From NCBI GenBank assembly GCA_018398765.1, contig JAHBMJ010003984.1, positions 1 to 63,126 on the forward strand: a DNA stretch of 63,126 nt. The letters run 5' to 3'. The position numbers and the translations under genes were made by a program. The notes beneath the pieces were generated by a model. The model did no database searches. It had not been told where the DNA came from and saw only the letters and a program-made list of their open reading frames with translations. Origin of the DNA: Chromera velia. Lineage: Eukaryota > Sar > Chromeraceae. Below are positions 34,601 through 45,054 of this stretch, one piece after another; position 1 is the first letter of the stretch; each line of letters starts with the position of its first letter.

Positions 34601-35746
34601 TCAGTGGCTGGTATTGCTGAGATAGAGCATGGGAGCTAACAGGCGCGCCGGTGGCAGTAATGGGTCCAGTATCACCCATTTCTGCTCTATCAAATAATTT
34701 ATGGGATAAAGATTTGCGAGTTTAATCTGCAAATATGGAGGGAGGTGCGTTTTAAGAAAGTCTTTGAGCTCTGCGCTTAGTGACCAGCGTATGTCGAGGC
34801 AAGACTTTGTGTCATCGCCGCTCTCCAGCTTTATTTCGGGCTCGTGCATTCTAGTGGCAGCTGCGCGGTCCATGGAATCCTCTACCTCAGAAAAATTGAT
34901 GACTGCCAGGCGTTCGTCAAGCAGCTGGACGTCTTGTTTCACTTTATGATGGTACTCAACGAGCAGGCGGTCCCTGGTGCCCTGGAAGTTTGATGCTGGA
35001 ATCCATTGGGAATTATCTGGGCCTAATGGGTAGTCTTTCCATTGAACCTTATACTGGTTGCGCCTCTCGTCGTAGTCAAAAATTTTGTCGACCTCCCATT
35101 CTGCATTAACAGAAGATTGGGAAGTCATTGAGCCTGGTTCTTCTTCTGTATTTCCAAATTAAGAAGGACTGATCCCTTTGGCTCTGAGGTATTGGTGAAA
35201 AAGGTTGATGTCACCGCTTCTTTGGACCTGGAATTCAAACCCAGAAGCCCAGCGCAATTCTTGAACGCTTATTTTCATGACCTGTTCATCTGTACGTTTT
35301 CTTTGCCGCTCGCGTGCTGTTTGGTTAGCTTTCAATTCTTCCTGACTCAGGGCAATGTTCTTTGAGATTTGGTGTTCTTCATCCAGGATCATTCCTGATT
35401 CTGTAGAAAGGTCATAATCGGGCGAAAAATGCGTGTCGGACCAGAGTAGATACGCGTCCATTCGGTAGACCTGCTTCACGACCTGGTCACAAAGAGATCA
35501 GAAGGTTGCTAGTACATGTGCATGGAAAACGTTAATTGGCTATTCTTGGCGGGACTCATAGAGCTGAACTAAGCTTTTGAGCTTGTAGTGGCTGAATAAG
35601 TCGAGAAGCAGCCATTCTAGGTGGTCGAGCCGCGTTTGCGTGACCCCAGGCGGAAACACTAAGATACAGATGATATTGAAGCCCCACAGATAACACAAGT
35701 GGTACTGGTCTAGCCTACGGTCGGGATTTTTCACATAGTTGCACAA
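34601..35746 (-). pseudogene. Chromodomain protein remnant of a mobile element
   Basis: Three frames (35746-35540, 35479-35159, 35128-34601) lie in one reading frame separated by stops. The last begins with a chromodomain: EWEVDKIFDYDERRNQYKVQ, then WKDYPLGPDNSQW and the closing Asn-Phe. The aromatic cage positions are plausible (Y/W/W-type). Chromodomains read methylated histone tails, and transposable elements often carry one to target integration. The upstream part (GVTQTRLDHLEWLLLDLF, RERQRKRTDEQVMKISVQEL) is not recognised. I infer a mobile-element gene because of its location and decay. Confidence 0.6.
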
Positions 35747-35984
35747 GTATACTGTACTACACTGTACTGTACTGTACTACTGTACTATGATATCTATACT
35801 GTACTGTACTACTGTACTAGACCTTTAAAAAAAAATTCTTCTATTTCTAGCGTCCTAGGCGGTCTGAGACTCTTAACCTACATTAATGATACATTAATGC
35901 TTTATCAATGTGTGTTAAGTTATGATATGGTAATGATGAACTACAGTGACTTAGGGAAAGCTTCCAAAATAATTAAAACTATAT

Positions 35985-36800
35985 GTTATACATACATACA
36001 TATGTTATAGTTAAATCGCGTATTGCTCCAGCCTCCAGCGCCCTGGGGGCTGTGTTTAGTCTGATTGTCAGCATGGGTCACCTCAGTGTAGATACGCAAA
36101 TAACTGTTTTTAGAGCGTGTTGGTCCCCTGTTGCACTGTACTGCCTCGAATGTTTCTCTCTTTGTGATGCCAATCTTCTTGCAATCGATGTTTTGCAGCT
36201 CTGTTTTGCACGCTAGTCTGGCCGTCTGTCTGCTCACAGTCTTCGTTTGCCCTCCCTATATATTTTTGGCCTACTTCCTACAAAAGCCCTGCTTTACTCT
36301 AGAGTGGCCGACTGGTGGTGCTTGCTCTCGCAAACCATGCACACCGTTCCCGCTGCAATGCTGCATGCCTGGAAGGGAAACAGTTGTCCAGAGTTTTCAA
36401 GGCAAAAGCAGTGCTCTATCTGTTAAATGTAGCAACGACAAACTCTGTGTACATGATTCTTGTATTCGGTGTGTTAATGATTTCATGTATAGACTTTCTT
36501 CATATGTCAAGTGGTTGAATGAAAGAGAATTCTTGCATTGCCTGGCTGAGCTAAAATCCATTAATTCAAATGATTGTAACTGTGCACTCTCTAGTGCAAG
36601 TACATCTGAACTTTTCATCCGTGATGTCATTCAATCGCTTCTACACTCGTATCCGGCCTGTCTCTTTGATGCTTGTCTCCCAATTCTAGAAAGTGATTAA
36701 CTGATCAACTCCACCGGCAACTTAACAAACAATAACCATGTATGTATGTGCCGCTCCAACTGGGGTTAGGCATCCTCCAACTAACTAACTAACTAACATA
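35985..36800 (+). mobile_element. Degenerate LINE fragment (C-terminal part of RT ORF and 3' end)
   Basis: The plus strand reads GAVFSLIVSMGHLSVDTQI, VFRACWSPVALYCLECFSLC and later RLPSLYIFGLLPTKALL. These match in order the minus-strand LINE at 37392-40277 (GAVIGLAASLSGLPLRG, LLKACWEPMALYSLECFPI, RVPSLLSVNLMSARALL). Several stops interrupt the copy. It ends in a short AACT tandem array at about 36777-36797, resembling a LINE microsatellite tail. Confidence 0.7.
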
Positions 36801-36876
36801 AATTTACATACCATCATTAAAACAGTCTCAGCAGTCTGCCCTCTCCCCCCCCTTCTCCCTGTCCCTTCTGTCAGAC

Positions 36877-37299
36877 TCAGAAAAGAGCCTCTCTGAATTC
36901 CAGTCCGATGCTCTTCAGGTATTCAACTGCCATCTCTCCATCCAACTCATCATCGAATGCCTCCGTTGACTCATTAGATGCAAGGTCGAGTCCCTGCCTA
37001 TAAGTCCCTGCAGGCCTAAAATCTGTGCCTCTCTTCTGTGGTGCCCGGCGTTCCTCTGCATGATGAACCCTCTGGAGGTGGAGATTAGCGTATAACACTG
37101 TGGTGACCAGCAAGTCTTAGTACAGCTGAGTGAGACGGTTTCTCTTCTTAGAGTAAACCTGGTTGTAGAAAGAGAACCCCCGCTCCGAGACCCCCACCGC
37201 GTTAGCAGCCTGAAACTTTAAGACCTCCGTGGTGAGGGCGGCGTTCTTGGGGGCTACTTCCACAAGGTCGTCCCGGCGCCACCAGGAAAGGTTGTCCAC
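36877..37299 (-). pseudogene. hAT transposase C-terminal (dimerisation) remnant
   Basis: One reading frame with a single stop (37117-37119). It contains AANAVGVSERGFSFYNQVYS, then KKRNRLTQ and, past the stop, LLVTTVLYANLHLQ. This is the pattern of the hAT C-terminal dimerisation region (SVERSFS...K...RNRLS...L). Only the last quarter of a transposase is present; no catalytic DDE part or TIR was found. Confidence 0.6.
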
Positions 37300-37391
37300 C
37301 CTGTTGTCCGACGATATACAGTTAAGCTAAAGAAAGGGCGTCGCAGGCTGAGCCTGTACTGCCTTACACCACTCTGATTCACTATTTATTG

Positions 37392-40277
37392 AATGAATGA
37401 ATGAATGAATGAATGAAGTTGGCTTTGCTAGAGTGGAGCCGTGCTTCCAGCAGCCCATGTTCATGCAAGAGATCGTCAATCACTCAACTCTAGAGATAAG
37501 GCTAAGCGTAAGATCCCCTGAAGTGCTCGCTTGATGAGCTCACGAGCAGTATGCACGTTGGAAGTGGCAATATAAGACTCGAACAGAAGAAGAAAAGGTC
37601 GCGTTCACCCAGAGACAGGCGTGCACAGTGAGTAACAAAGATCGCAAACGGCTCTGCATGCTTCATACGGATCGACTTGTAAAGCCAAAAGCAGCATCTT
37701 CCTCGCTTCTGTTTCGGCTGCTTCCGATCCCTCAATTCCTTTTCTCTGAATCCTTTGCTTCACTTTCTTTCCCTCTACCACTTTGTTTAGTTTATTTCTT
37801 GCTTCTACCCAATTGGAGCATACTGAAAGCCGGTGCCAGAGATCATTAATTTTTCTTCTATTTGAACAACCCTCTGCCAGACAAAACACCTCTCCCGGAG
37901 AGTTGGCCCCCCCCGTCAAATCCTTCCGATTGAGTGTCAATGCCCTTAGGAGTGGCTCAATCTTCTCACATAAGGCACTTCTCGGCAGACAGGACATCCG
38001 TACCTTGGGGCCATTCTTTGAAGACAAAAGAAATAGAGAAGAACGTAAAGAAGATGGAAGAGCTCTCTGTAGTCCTGATAAAGAGGCAGACAGGGGGAAG
38101 TTGCCCCTTTCTTTCCTGTCTCCCCTTTTCATGCATTCCATTCCCCAGGCATCCTTAATTTTGGCAAAAACAAACAAATTTCCCTTCGGGGCCCGTCTTT
38201 CTGAGCTCCGGACAGGGAGAGACGTCAAAAAGTCAAGGCCTGCCCATCTGAACAGACCATTGACGGCTCGTCTTTGCTTCTGCCCCGCTGGTCCCTTCCA
38301 TGAATTCAAAAGAGCCTGAGGAATACGGAGATGCGAACGGCTAAGTGCAATCCAGAATGAAGCAAAACGAGCACATAAGAGCGCGCGAGCAGACATTAAA
38401 TTAACAGACAAAAGAGAGGGTACACGCAAACTCCGGACCGGAAGTCGGGCCGCCCATCGAACAAACCGGAGCCGCAAGTTGTCAATCGCCTCCCAGTCTT
38501 CCTGTCTTATCGGAAAGCACTCCAGGCTATAGAGTGCCATTGGCTCCCAGCATGCCTTCAGCAGCTGCATCTTTCCCCTGAGAGGCAACCCAGACAGACT
38601 CGCAGCCAGACCAATCACCGCCCCTATTGCACGCTCTGCACTGCGTAGGCGTACTTCAATCGACCGAGTCAAATCCCCTCCCTCAAACAGAAGGCAACCC
38701 AAATATTTGTACTGATCACACCAGTCTACTTCCTTCCTTTGGTACAAAATCATGCCGTTACAGTCCTCGCAGTATTTACAAAGGCGCAGGACCTTGGTTT
38801 TCTTCAGATTAACATTCAACCCCGACTTTTCGCAATACCCCTCCAGGACATCGAATTTTGCTTGGAGGTCGGCTGCTGAGTGTGCAAACAAGACAAGATC
38901 ATCGGCGTAGCCTATACTTCCCAAACTGGCCCCAGCAAGGTGAACCCCCTTCGTTTCCTTTCCATCTCCCCGTTTTCCTTTCTGAATCTCATCATGCAGG
39001 TCATTAATGAATAATAGAAAAAGCGACGGGGACAACGCATCACTTTGCTTAACCCCTGCCCCCTCCGGGAATAGAGCCGAGTCCCCATCGACTCTGGCTT
39101 TCACGCCTCTATACATTAATACAATCATCAACAGATCTCTCTTCTCTATTCCCTCAGCCTGCAGCTTTGCCAGAAGCTTCAGCCAAGGGATGGAGTCAAA
39201 CGCCTTTAAAAAGTCAACAAATCCGCCCAGGAGCCCCTTCTTGCCTCTTCTACATTCTTATACTAAGCCTACCACTGCTCCAATCCCCTCTCTTGTGCCT
39301 ACCTCTTTCCTAAACCCGATCTGTCTGTCATCAAAACGAGCTTGCTGACAGATTCTATCATCCATAAGGAGACCAAAGAGCTTTGCAAGGGGGTTAACGA
39401 CATGGACTAGACGCCAGTCATTCGGCTGTGGCAAAGGGGGACCTTTCGAGACGGGTACGATTCTCAACAAATTCCAGTTATCAGGCCAACATGCATATGC
39501 ACGCATTAAATTAAAGAAAACAAACAAAAGGAAGCGAAAAATGGGAGAGTGACAAAAGCAAAGGTCGAGTTGTTGAGGAGAGATGCCATCGAGCCCTGCC
39601 GCTTTCTTTCTATCCATTCCTTTCAGACGATCAGTCACCTGCTTATACGAGAAAATGAATTGCTTCGGGGGCTCTGACTCCGGATCAGGCTCTGGCAATT
39701 CTTCGCCCTCTCCAAAAACCCGTGCCCAATGGTTTGAGAAGTCTCTTGCCCCTGGTCTCAGACCGTCTTTCGACAACTTTCTCCTTTCTTTCTAAAAGAA
39801 GAGGGGGTCATTAAGCAAATGTATCTTCGCTTTTTCAGTTTCTGCTCTCTCAAATCTCTTCCTTTTCTGCCGGAAGATCTCTCTCCTTTTCTTTAAGATG
39901 TCTTCCACCCTTTCCTGCTTTAACTCTCTCTCCACCCTACTTGCACAGTCCTCAACTTCTTTTCTTACTTTCTTCAGGCATTCCTGCAGCTCTTTACATT
40001 CCTCATCCCACCACCCTTCCTTCTCTCTAAACAACGTTTTGAAGGTAGGAGGCTGTTGCTTCTCTGTCGCTTTCGCTATTACTTCCTTCACCGGCCCAAC
40101 CAAAACCCGACACCAGGCTGTGGCCAAGGCTTTCACCCGGTCTTTCTTATCTTGAGGGCTCACTGGGGAGGAGGTCAAAGAAGAGGGCAAAAAGGATATC
40201 GAGGAGGGTGGGGAGGAAGACACAGGAGGAGGTGGGGGAAGGGGAGGCTCTTCGAATGGTTCAACTTCTCTATGATG
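37392..40277 (-). mobile_element. 5'-truncated non-LTR retrotransposon (LINE)
   Basis: The order on the minus strand is a linker with WWDEECKELQECLKK, RT blocks KAAGLDGIS, DWRLVHVVNPLAKL and RQIGFRKEVG, motif A FVDFLKAFDSIPW, GVKQSDALSPSLFLLFINDL, motif C YADDLVLF, then a C-terminal region with a Cys/His cluster. The 3' end carries a TGAA tandem array (37394-37424), a typical LINE tail. The 5' end is missing: no endonuclease domain is present, and the sequence joins the primase fragment at about 40278. No target duplication is evident. Confidence 0.85.
37605..40262 (-). pseudogene. LINE ORF2-type reverse transcriptase, frameshifted
   Basis: Three consecutive frames (40319-39792, 39776-39258, 39131-37605) encode one polypeptide. 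They are interrupted by a stop near 39792 and a frameshift near 39250, between the RQIGF block and motif A. The catalytic YADD is intact. The frame after RT runs about 330 residues to the stop at 37605 and holds CLAEGCSNRRKINDLWHRLS, perhaps the nucleic-acid-binding C-terminal motif. Confidence 0.8.
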
Positions 40278-40278
40278 C

Positions 40279-40904
40279 TCCGAGCACAAAATTACCAGCA
40301 GTGGATCGATGTGAGTCACGCAATTAAAAATGAATTAGAAGAAACTGCTAGTGGCCGTCAGCTCTTCCATGCATTTTCTAAAAAGTGCGCGGCCAAATAC
40401 GATCCGCACGAGTACAACAAAAAGTTTGATTCGTTTCTGTATCGGACGGGAGGGAAACAACGTCTAACGAAAGCATCCCTCCACATGTGGGCCTACGAAG
40501 ACAATGCGCAGCTATACACCAAAACGATTGGTGAAGCGGCAGCCACCGAGACGACTCGTCTCCTTTTCCCTTCTCCAAGTGTGAAAAAGTTTTCTCGTCC
40601 ACCCCTTCCTTTGCTTTTAGCTTCCTCCGATGCAGAAGTGGGATGGCTACTAAGAACGATTCTAGCCGACCGGTTGAAATCCTGCCGTGGAGAATTTTTT
40701 TCTGGAGAAGGTTATCGGTGGGAATCTTACCCCATGCAGGTCGACAATGCTCTCTTGAGTATCTGTCTTGAGACAAATATCCGAAAGCCTCTTTCTGCCG
40801 AGAAGACGGCATCTTTCTCCCAGAATGTCCGTACCGTAAAAAATATTATTGAAGCACTGAAGTATAATGTCCGACAAGCCGATATCTAAGATAACGCGCT
40901 GTAC
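40279..40904 (+). pseudogene. Primase-helicase fragment, copy 2 (PriCT-2 to start of D5 domain)
   Basis: About 625 bp homologous to 28087-28700 of copy 1. It stays open where copy 1 has stops: tryptophan codons (TGG) occupy the places of the TAG codons at 28105 and 28522. It starts abruptly where the LINE 5' end stops (about 40278) and ends within 60 bases of the primer binding site. The frame terminates at 40887-40889. The longer plus-strand frame from 40056 that includes it is a chance fusion with antisense LINE sequence. Confidence 0.8.
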
Positions 40905-40939
40905 GAACAAGGGGAATGTTGTCGGAATGACAACGGGAG

Positions 40940-40962
40940 ACTTTCTCAGTGACGGCGCCAGT
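40940..40962 (-). promoter_or_regulatory. Primer binding site of the composite retroelement
   Basis: On the minus strand the LTR end is followed directly by TGGCGCCGTCACTGAG. TGG is the complement of the tRNA CCA tail, and TGGCGCC is the usual start of tRNA-primed sites. The matching tRNA cannot be named without the tRNA set of the genome. Confidence 0.65.
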
Positions 40963-41708
40963 GAAAAGTAGAGTCTCACCTCTCTTGAGATTCCTCCAGT
41001 GGAATCCTATGGGCCCTCCCGTGTCGATCCTCTAGCCTATCCAGAGGACTCTTCAAACTGCTATACTCCCGAATTCCTGGCCCTCTCATATTAGAGGACC
41101 ACAGCGAATACGTCTCCGTGACGTACTCGTCTAGACTGATACAGATAATCCGAAATAAATATCCGATCAGTCTCTTCACCAGACAAAAAATCTATAAACT
41201 CCCACAGTCTACAGTACGCTCCTGCTGGTGGCCTCGTGCATTATTCAGAGTACAAGAGAACCACAGAGAGACATAGGGTACAGTACAGATCCTACATATG
41301 AAGTTCTGTCAATCCCTAGGTCAAGTCTCTCATTCAGACGGATGGTAACCGCCGTGCACGTCTGTCTGACTGTCTGGAAATGAATTCGGGACCAGAATTA
41401 ATTCTGAAGCCTCCGATGGCATAACCGCACCATCGGCCTATTTAGATTCCATATGAAGCCCCGGAGCATACACCACCACGGTGAGTGTCTCGGGTGTATT
41501 TCTAACGCCAAAGTGTATGCAGGCCATACCATGGAACTCACATCATGCACACCTCTGTCGCAGGCGCCCCGCCACCCCATGTGGACGGACCGCTGCGTAC
41601 GCGTCGCTCCTTTCTCTGGCTTGGGGTGAAGGGACGAATGTAAATGCCGGGACCGGAATTCACCCTCCACGAATCTGACTAGGAACGGGACTGTCATTTT
41701 CTTTCACA
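40960..41708 (-). repeat. 5' LTR of the composite retroelement
   Basis: 749 bp. Compared with the 3' LTR it carries about 41 extra bases near 41588-41629. It is flanked outside by ACGTT and inside by the primer binding site. Confidence 0.72.
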
Positions 41709-42266
41709 ACGTTTTTTTTTTAACGTAATCTTTTCTTTTCTTTTCACTTAATTCTTAGATTAAACTACCTGGTTTAGTTGAATTGAATTGAAATTATGGA
41801 ATTAAATTGAGGTTAGTATAGGTTAGTATAATTTATTAACAATCTAACTCAATCTTTGAATTAAATTTAAACTTTGTATTATTAAAGTTTGTAGTGTTCC
41901 AATCAATTTATTTAATTGCAACTTTTGAATTTCACCAAATGTTCTGATATGTTCTCATTTTCATGAAGTTTGTTTAGGTTATTTGGGTATATATTTGTGT
42001 GTTTATGACCAGTTGGTGAGTTTTTGATTGAATTTTATTGATTTGTAGGTATTTGTAGGGCCGGCCGCTGCTCTGCATGGCGGCGGGTTATTCGATCCGC
42101 TGCATGCCGCGGGCCCCGGGCGTAAGCACGCGGCGCCGCCAAGTTTTCCGGCATGCCACCGGAAAAAGTGAAGGGGTCCGTAGTTGCCGGGGCCCATGCA
42201 TCTTAATTCGCGGTCGCGATCGATACGCGGTCGAAGCTAGCTCTTAGCTCTACGGAGTGTCTTCCT
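41709..42266. other. AT-rich stretch followed by a GC-rich block
   Basis: ACGTT at 41709-41713 is the right target copy of the large element. A T-run and AT-rich DNA continue to about 42055. An abrupt GC-rich block with several restriction-like palindromes (GGCCGGCC, GCCGCGGGCCCCGGGC-like) covers about 42058-42240. No gene is seen. Confidence 0.5.
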
Positions 42267-42398
42267 ATGATTGATCAGACTTGTATGAAAGAACAGGTGC
42301 TACAGAAGGTTGATCCCAGTGTACAATCGCATCTGTTTACCCGCAGTGAGGACTTGATCCGACTGCGCAAGCTCTGCTTGCCCATTTTGAAACACTAA
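42267..42398 (+). pseudogene. Short ORF, possible gene remnant
   Basis: 43 codons, starting MIDQTCMKEQVLQKVDPSVQ and ending LRKLCLPILKH. The composition looks like a folded protein and the frame stays open a few codons upstream, but no family is recognised. It could be an exon or a leftover fragment. Confidence 0.3.
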
Positions 42399-42905
42399 GC
42401 GGAGATACAGGAGATCGAGCATTCAAGTGGGTGTGCCCCGTCGCTGTGTCCACCCGTCCAGCACAGGAGTTTCCATCACCCATAACCATCTAAGCAGAGA
42501 TTTCTATCGGAAGACTCATTGTCCTTGTGCTCTCTCATTGGTTTTAGCACGGTTGCATCTGGACTGTGTGTGGGAGTCTTGTTACATCTTCCAGACGAAA
42601 GGGATCTAGAGACACACTCGTCACGGGTGCTCTCTGACCTCCTCATCCTCATCTGAGAAAGTCCACGTCCAGACCACAAAACTCCAAAGTAAGTTGCTCT
42701 TCTTGAAGGGTTTTGCATGTATTGTGAGAAGCTAGTGAGATTGCTTGCGTGCGATCCTTGCAAGCTTCGCCGCTCTCCTCTACCGCTGCTTGGGCATCAG
42801 CAGACAAGGAAGCACACTCCGACCGCCCCTCTTTGACCCAGCCGTCATCCTAAGGGTGTCTACATGAACTCTTGATGACTCTTTTCTTCACATATGTCTA
42901 CGCAG

Positions 42906-45016
42906 TGTCGGACGAGGCGAATGAGAAGGGAGGCTGCTGCTGCTGCTCCTTCCGCAAAAAGAAACCATCACGGGTAAGTCCAAAAGCAAACCGCTCAGTG
43001 CAGTGTGCACTGACTGAGAGCCGATTTTCTCCCTCATTTGCGGTTTGTTAGACCAAGGGGTAGAGGTTTTCACCGTCTGCGGCTCTTGCCGACTCCTTGA
43101 GCCTTCGACTGTGCTTGCACCTCGATCAGTCCTTCTGTGTCTCTCTGTTTCTGTATGTGTCCCCGTCATCCTTCCGACCAGTCGTACTTGTTCCCGCCTT
43201 CCTCTCCGTGCCTTCGCCTTCTCAGGCTCCCTGTTTATCTCTGAGACACAACCTGACCCCTTGAATCTTGAAAGAAATGCACCCAACTCGCGAGAATCAT
43301 CAAACTGCTTTCTTATCTGTCCCTTCTCTTCTCGCCTCTTTTCTGTGCAGCAGCAGGACGACGGTCCTCGCATACCACCTCATCAACCAGCCGCTGTGGT
43401 GATTCCTGCGCCGCGTGTTCCGCAACGTACCTCTGATGGCACAATAATTCCTGTGGAGCACTCTCCTGAGTCACTAGAGTGTGCACAGGCACATGCCCCA
43501 GGGGAGGAGGACCCGGGTTCGCCCTCGGGCGGGGATGTGCGACAGGTTCCGAAACCGTTGGGCAGTCCGGGTACTGGCCCTCAGCCCCCTCCGCAGGTTG
43601 ACACACAGTCGATGTCACAAAAGATCAGAGTCCCCATAGCACCAGGATCAAATGCGGGGGGCAGCAGACGGAATATGTTTGCGTCCTCTACTTCCAGGGA
43701 CGTAGGCGCAGAAACAGCAGGACCAGATACGTTCAGGGTTGCGGTTGCACCAGGGAAGGGTTTGTCGAAATCTCTTATCGGGGGCGGTCGGTCCAATTAC
43801 GAAGATGGGGAAGGTTTTGCACCCTACACACCATATGGGGACGGTGCTCAAACTTGGGGTGGGGGATCTCCCGTGCACCCGCAGAGAGCTGTTCCGCCTA
43901 GGGGGAGCGACGGGAACTTTTCGCCCATGGAGTCGCCTCTGGGGGGGCCTCAGGTCCCTCCGCCAAGCAGACCTTTTTCAGGCCAGCAGGGGGCACTCAC
44001 GCAGTCGGCATATGAAAGAGACAATAACTCAGAGGGATCTCAGGTTGGTTTTTTCGTTGGTTGTGGTTGTTTTGATAGTTTGAGATCTTGGTGAGGTGTC
44101 GGTGGCTTGGCGTGTCCTCTGCTTCTCCAGATAGATCCACGTCCATGCGTCCGAGTCGTTGGATCAGCAGGCCGTCCCTTTCCTGGATTGGGCCCGAATT
44201 AAGGTGTGTGCTTTGCTTTCTTCAATTGTGATCTGCCTTCCTTCTATTAAAGAGGGAGGAGCGCAGTTGCCTGACAAGGAGTTCTCTCTCACACATTTCC
44301 TGTTGCCTGCATGCAGAACACTGTGATGCACGTGAGGCCGGCGCCTGCCCAAGCACACCCACCGGCAGTTGGAATCAGCGGGCCTGCCCCGACAACCAGC
44401 GGGTTGGGTTTTGGGCTGGGCCCCTCTCAGTTCCAGACAGACGAGAACGGAGACAGGCTGGGGTCTATTCCGGAACGTCCCGGTCATTATAGGGGGGCGA
44501 GCAAAGGGTGGGGGGGGAGGTCGGATTTGACGGGGAATGACGGGGGAGGTGAGGGGGGAAGGGGAACTCCGCAGCTTGATCAGTCCTTGACCGTTTTGTC
44601 GGTGCAGAGAAACGAAAACAGACACAACTCCGGTGGCTTTGTGCCCCCGACAACCCTGCCTTTGAATGAACAGACGAAGGGGGCGCGCCACGTGACAGGG
44701 GGGTACATTTGGTATGCCGATAATGAGGCTCCGTTGAATTTGGAGGAGGCGGAGCAAGAAGAGATTGTGAGGGACGCTTACGGTATGTTTTATGGGTACG
44801 ATGCGATGGGGAGGAAGATCGGGTTGCTGCTTCAAAAAGATCAGGCGGACAGGTGGGGCTCCTGGGTAGCCAAAGAGAGGGTCTGGATTTCTTTCCTGTC
44901 TTTCCTTACTTCCTTGCCCCCGTCCTTCTCATCCATTCATTCTCACTCGCACAACTTTCACTTTGCGCTTCCTTCCGATATTTGTCGCCTTCTTTCCTCT
45001 GAATGAATGGCTTGCT

Positions 45017-45054
<38 letters not shown>

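Larger units (their letters stand above)
8009..41708 (-). mobile_element. Composite giant LTR retroelement (about 33.7 kb), minus strand, with nested insertions
   Basis: Direct repeats at 8009-8716 and 40960-41708 share most bases. The outer flanks carry the same 5 bases ACGTT (8004-8008 and 41709-41713), as expected for an integrase target duplication. Read on the minus strand, the repeat starts TGTGAAAG and ends CTTTTCACT. It is followed immediately by TGGCGCC (primer binding site), and the low-coordinate repeat is preceded by a GGGAGGGGG purine tract. All four signals agree on minus orientation, which is also the orientation of the Ty1/copia-order gag-pol inside. The large size comes from insertions: a TIR element, LINE pieces, a hAT tail, virus-like primase sequence and an inverted-repeat unit. 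I infer that gag-pol and the LTRs belong to the same element; this is likely but not proven. Confidence 0.68.

Noticed and set aside
40056-40278. N-terminal extension of the primase copy 2 frame
   Set aside because: The first 75 codons are antisense LINE sequence; only the part from 40279 matches copy 1.
43045-43350. Upstream part of the 349-codon plus-strand frame
   Set aside because: It lies in the intron preceding the exon at 43351; the acceptor TTTCTGTGCAG and matching phase support splicing.
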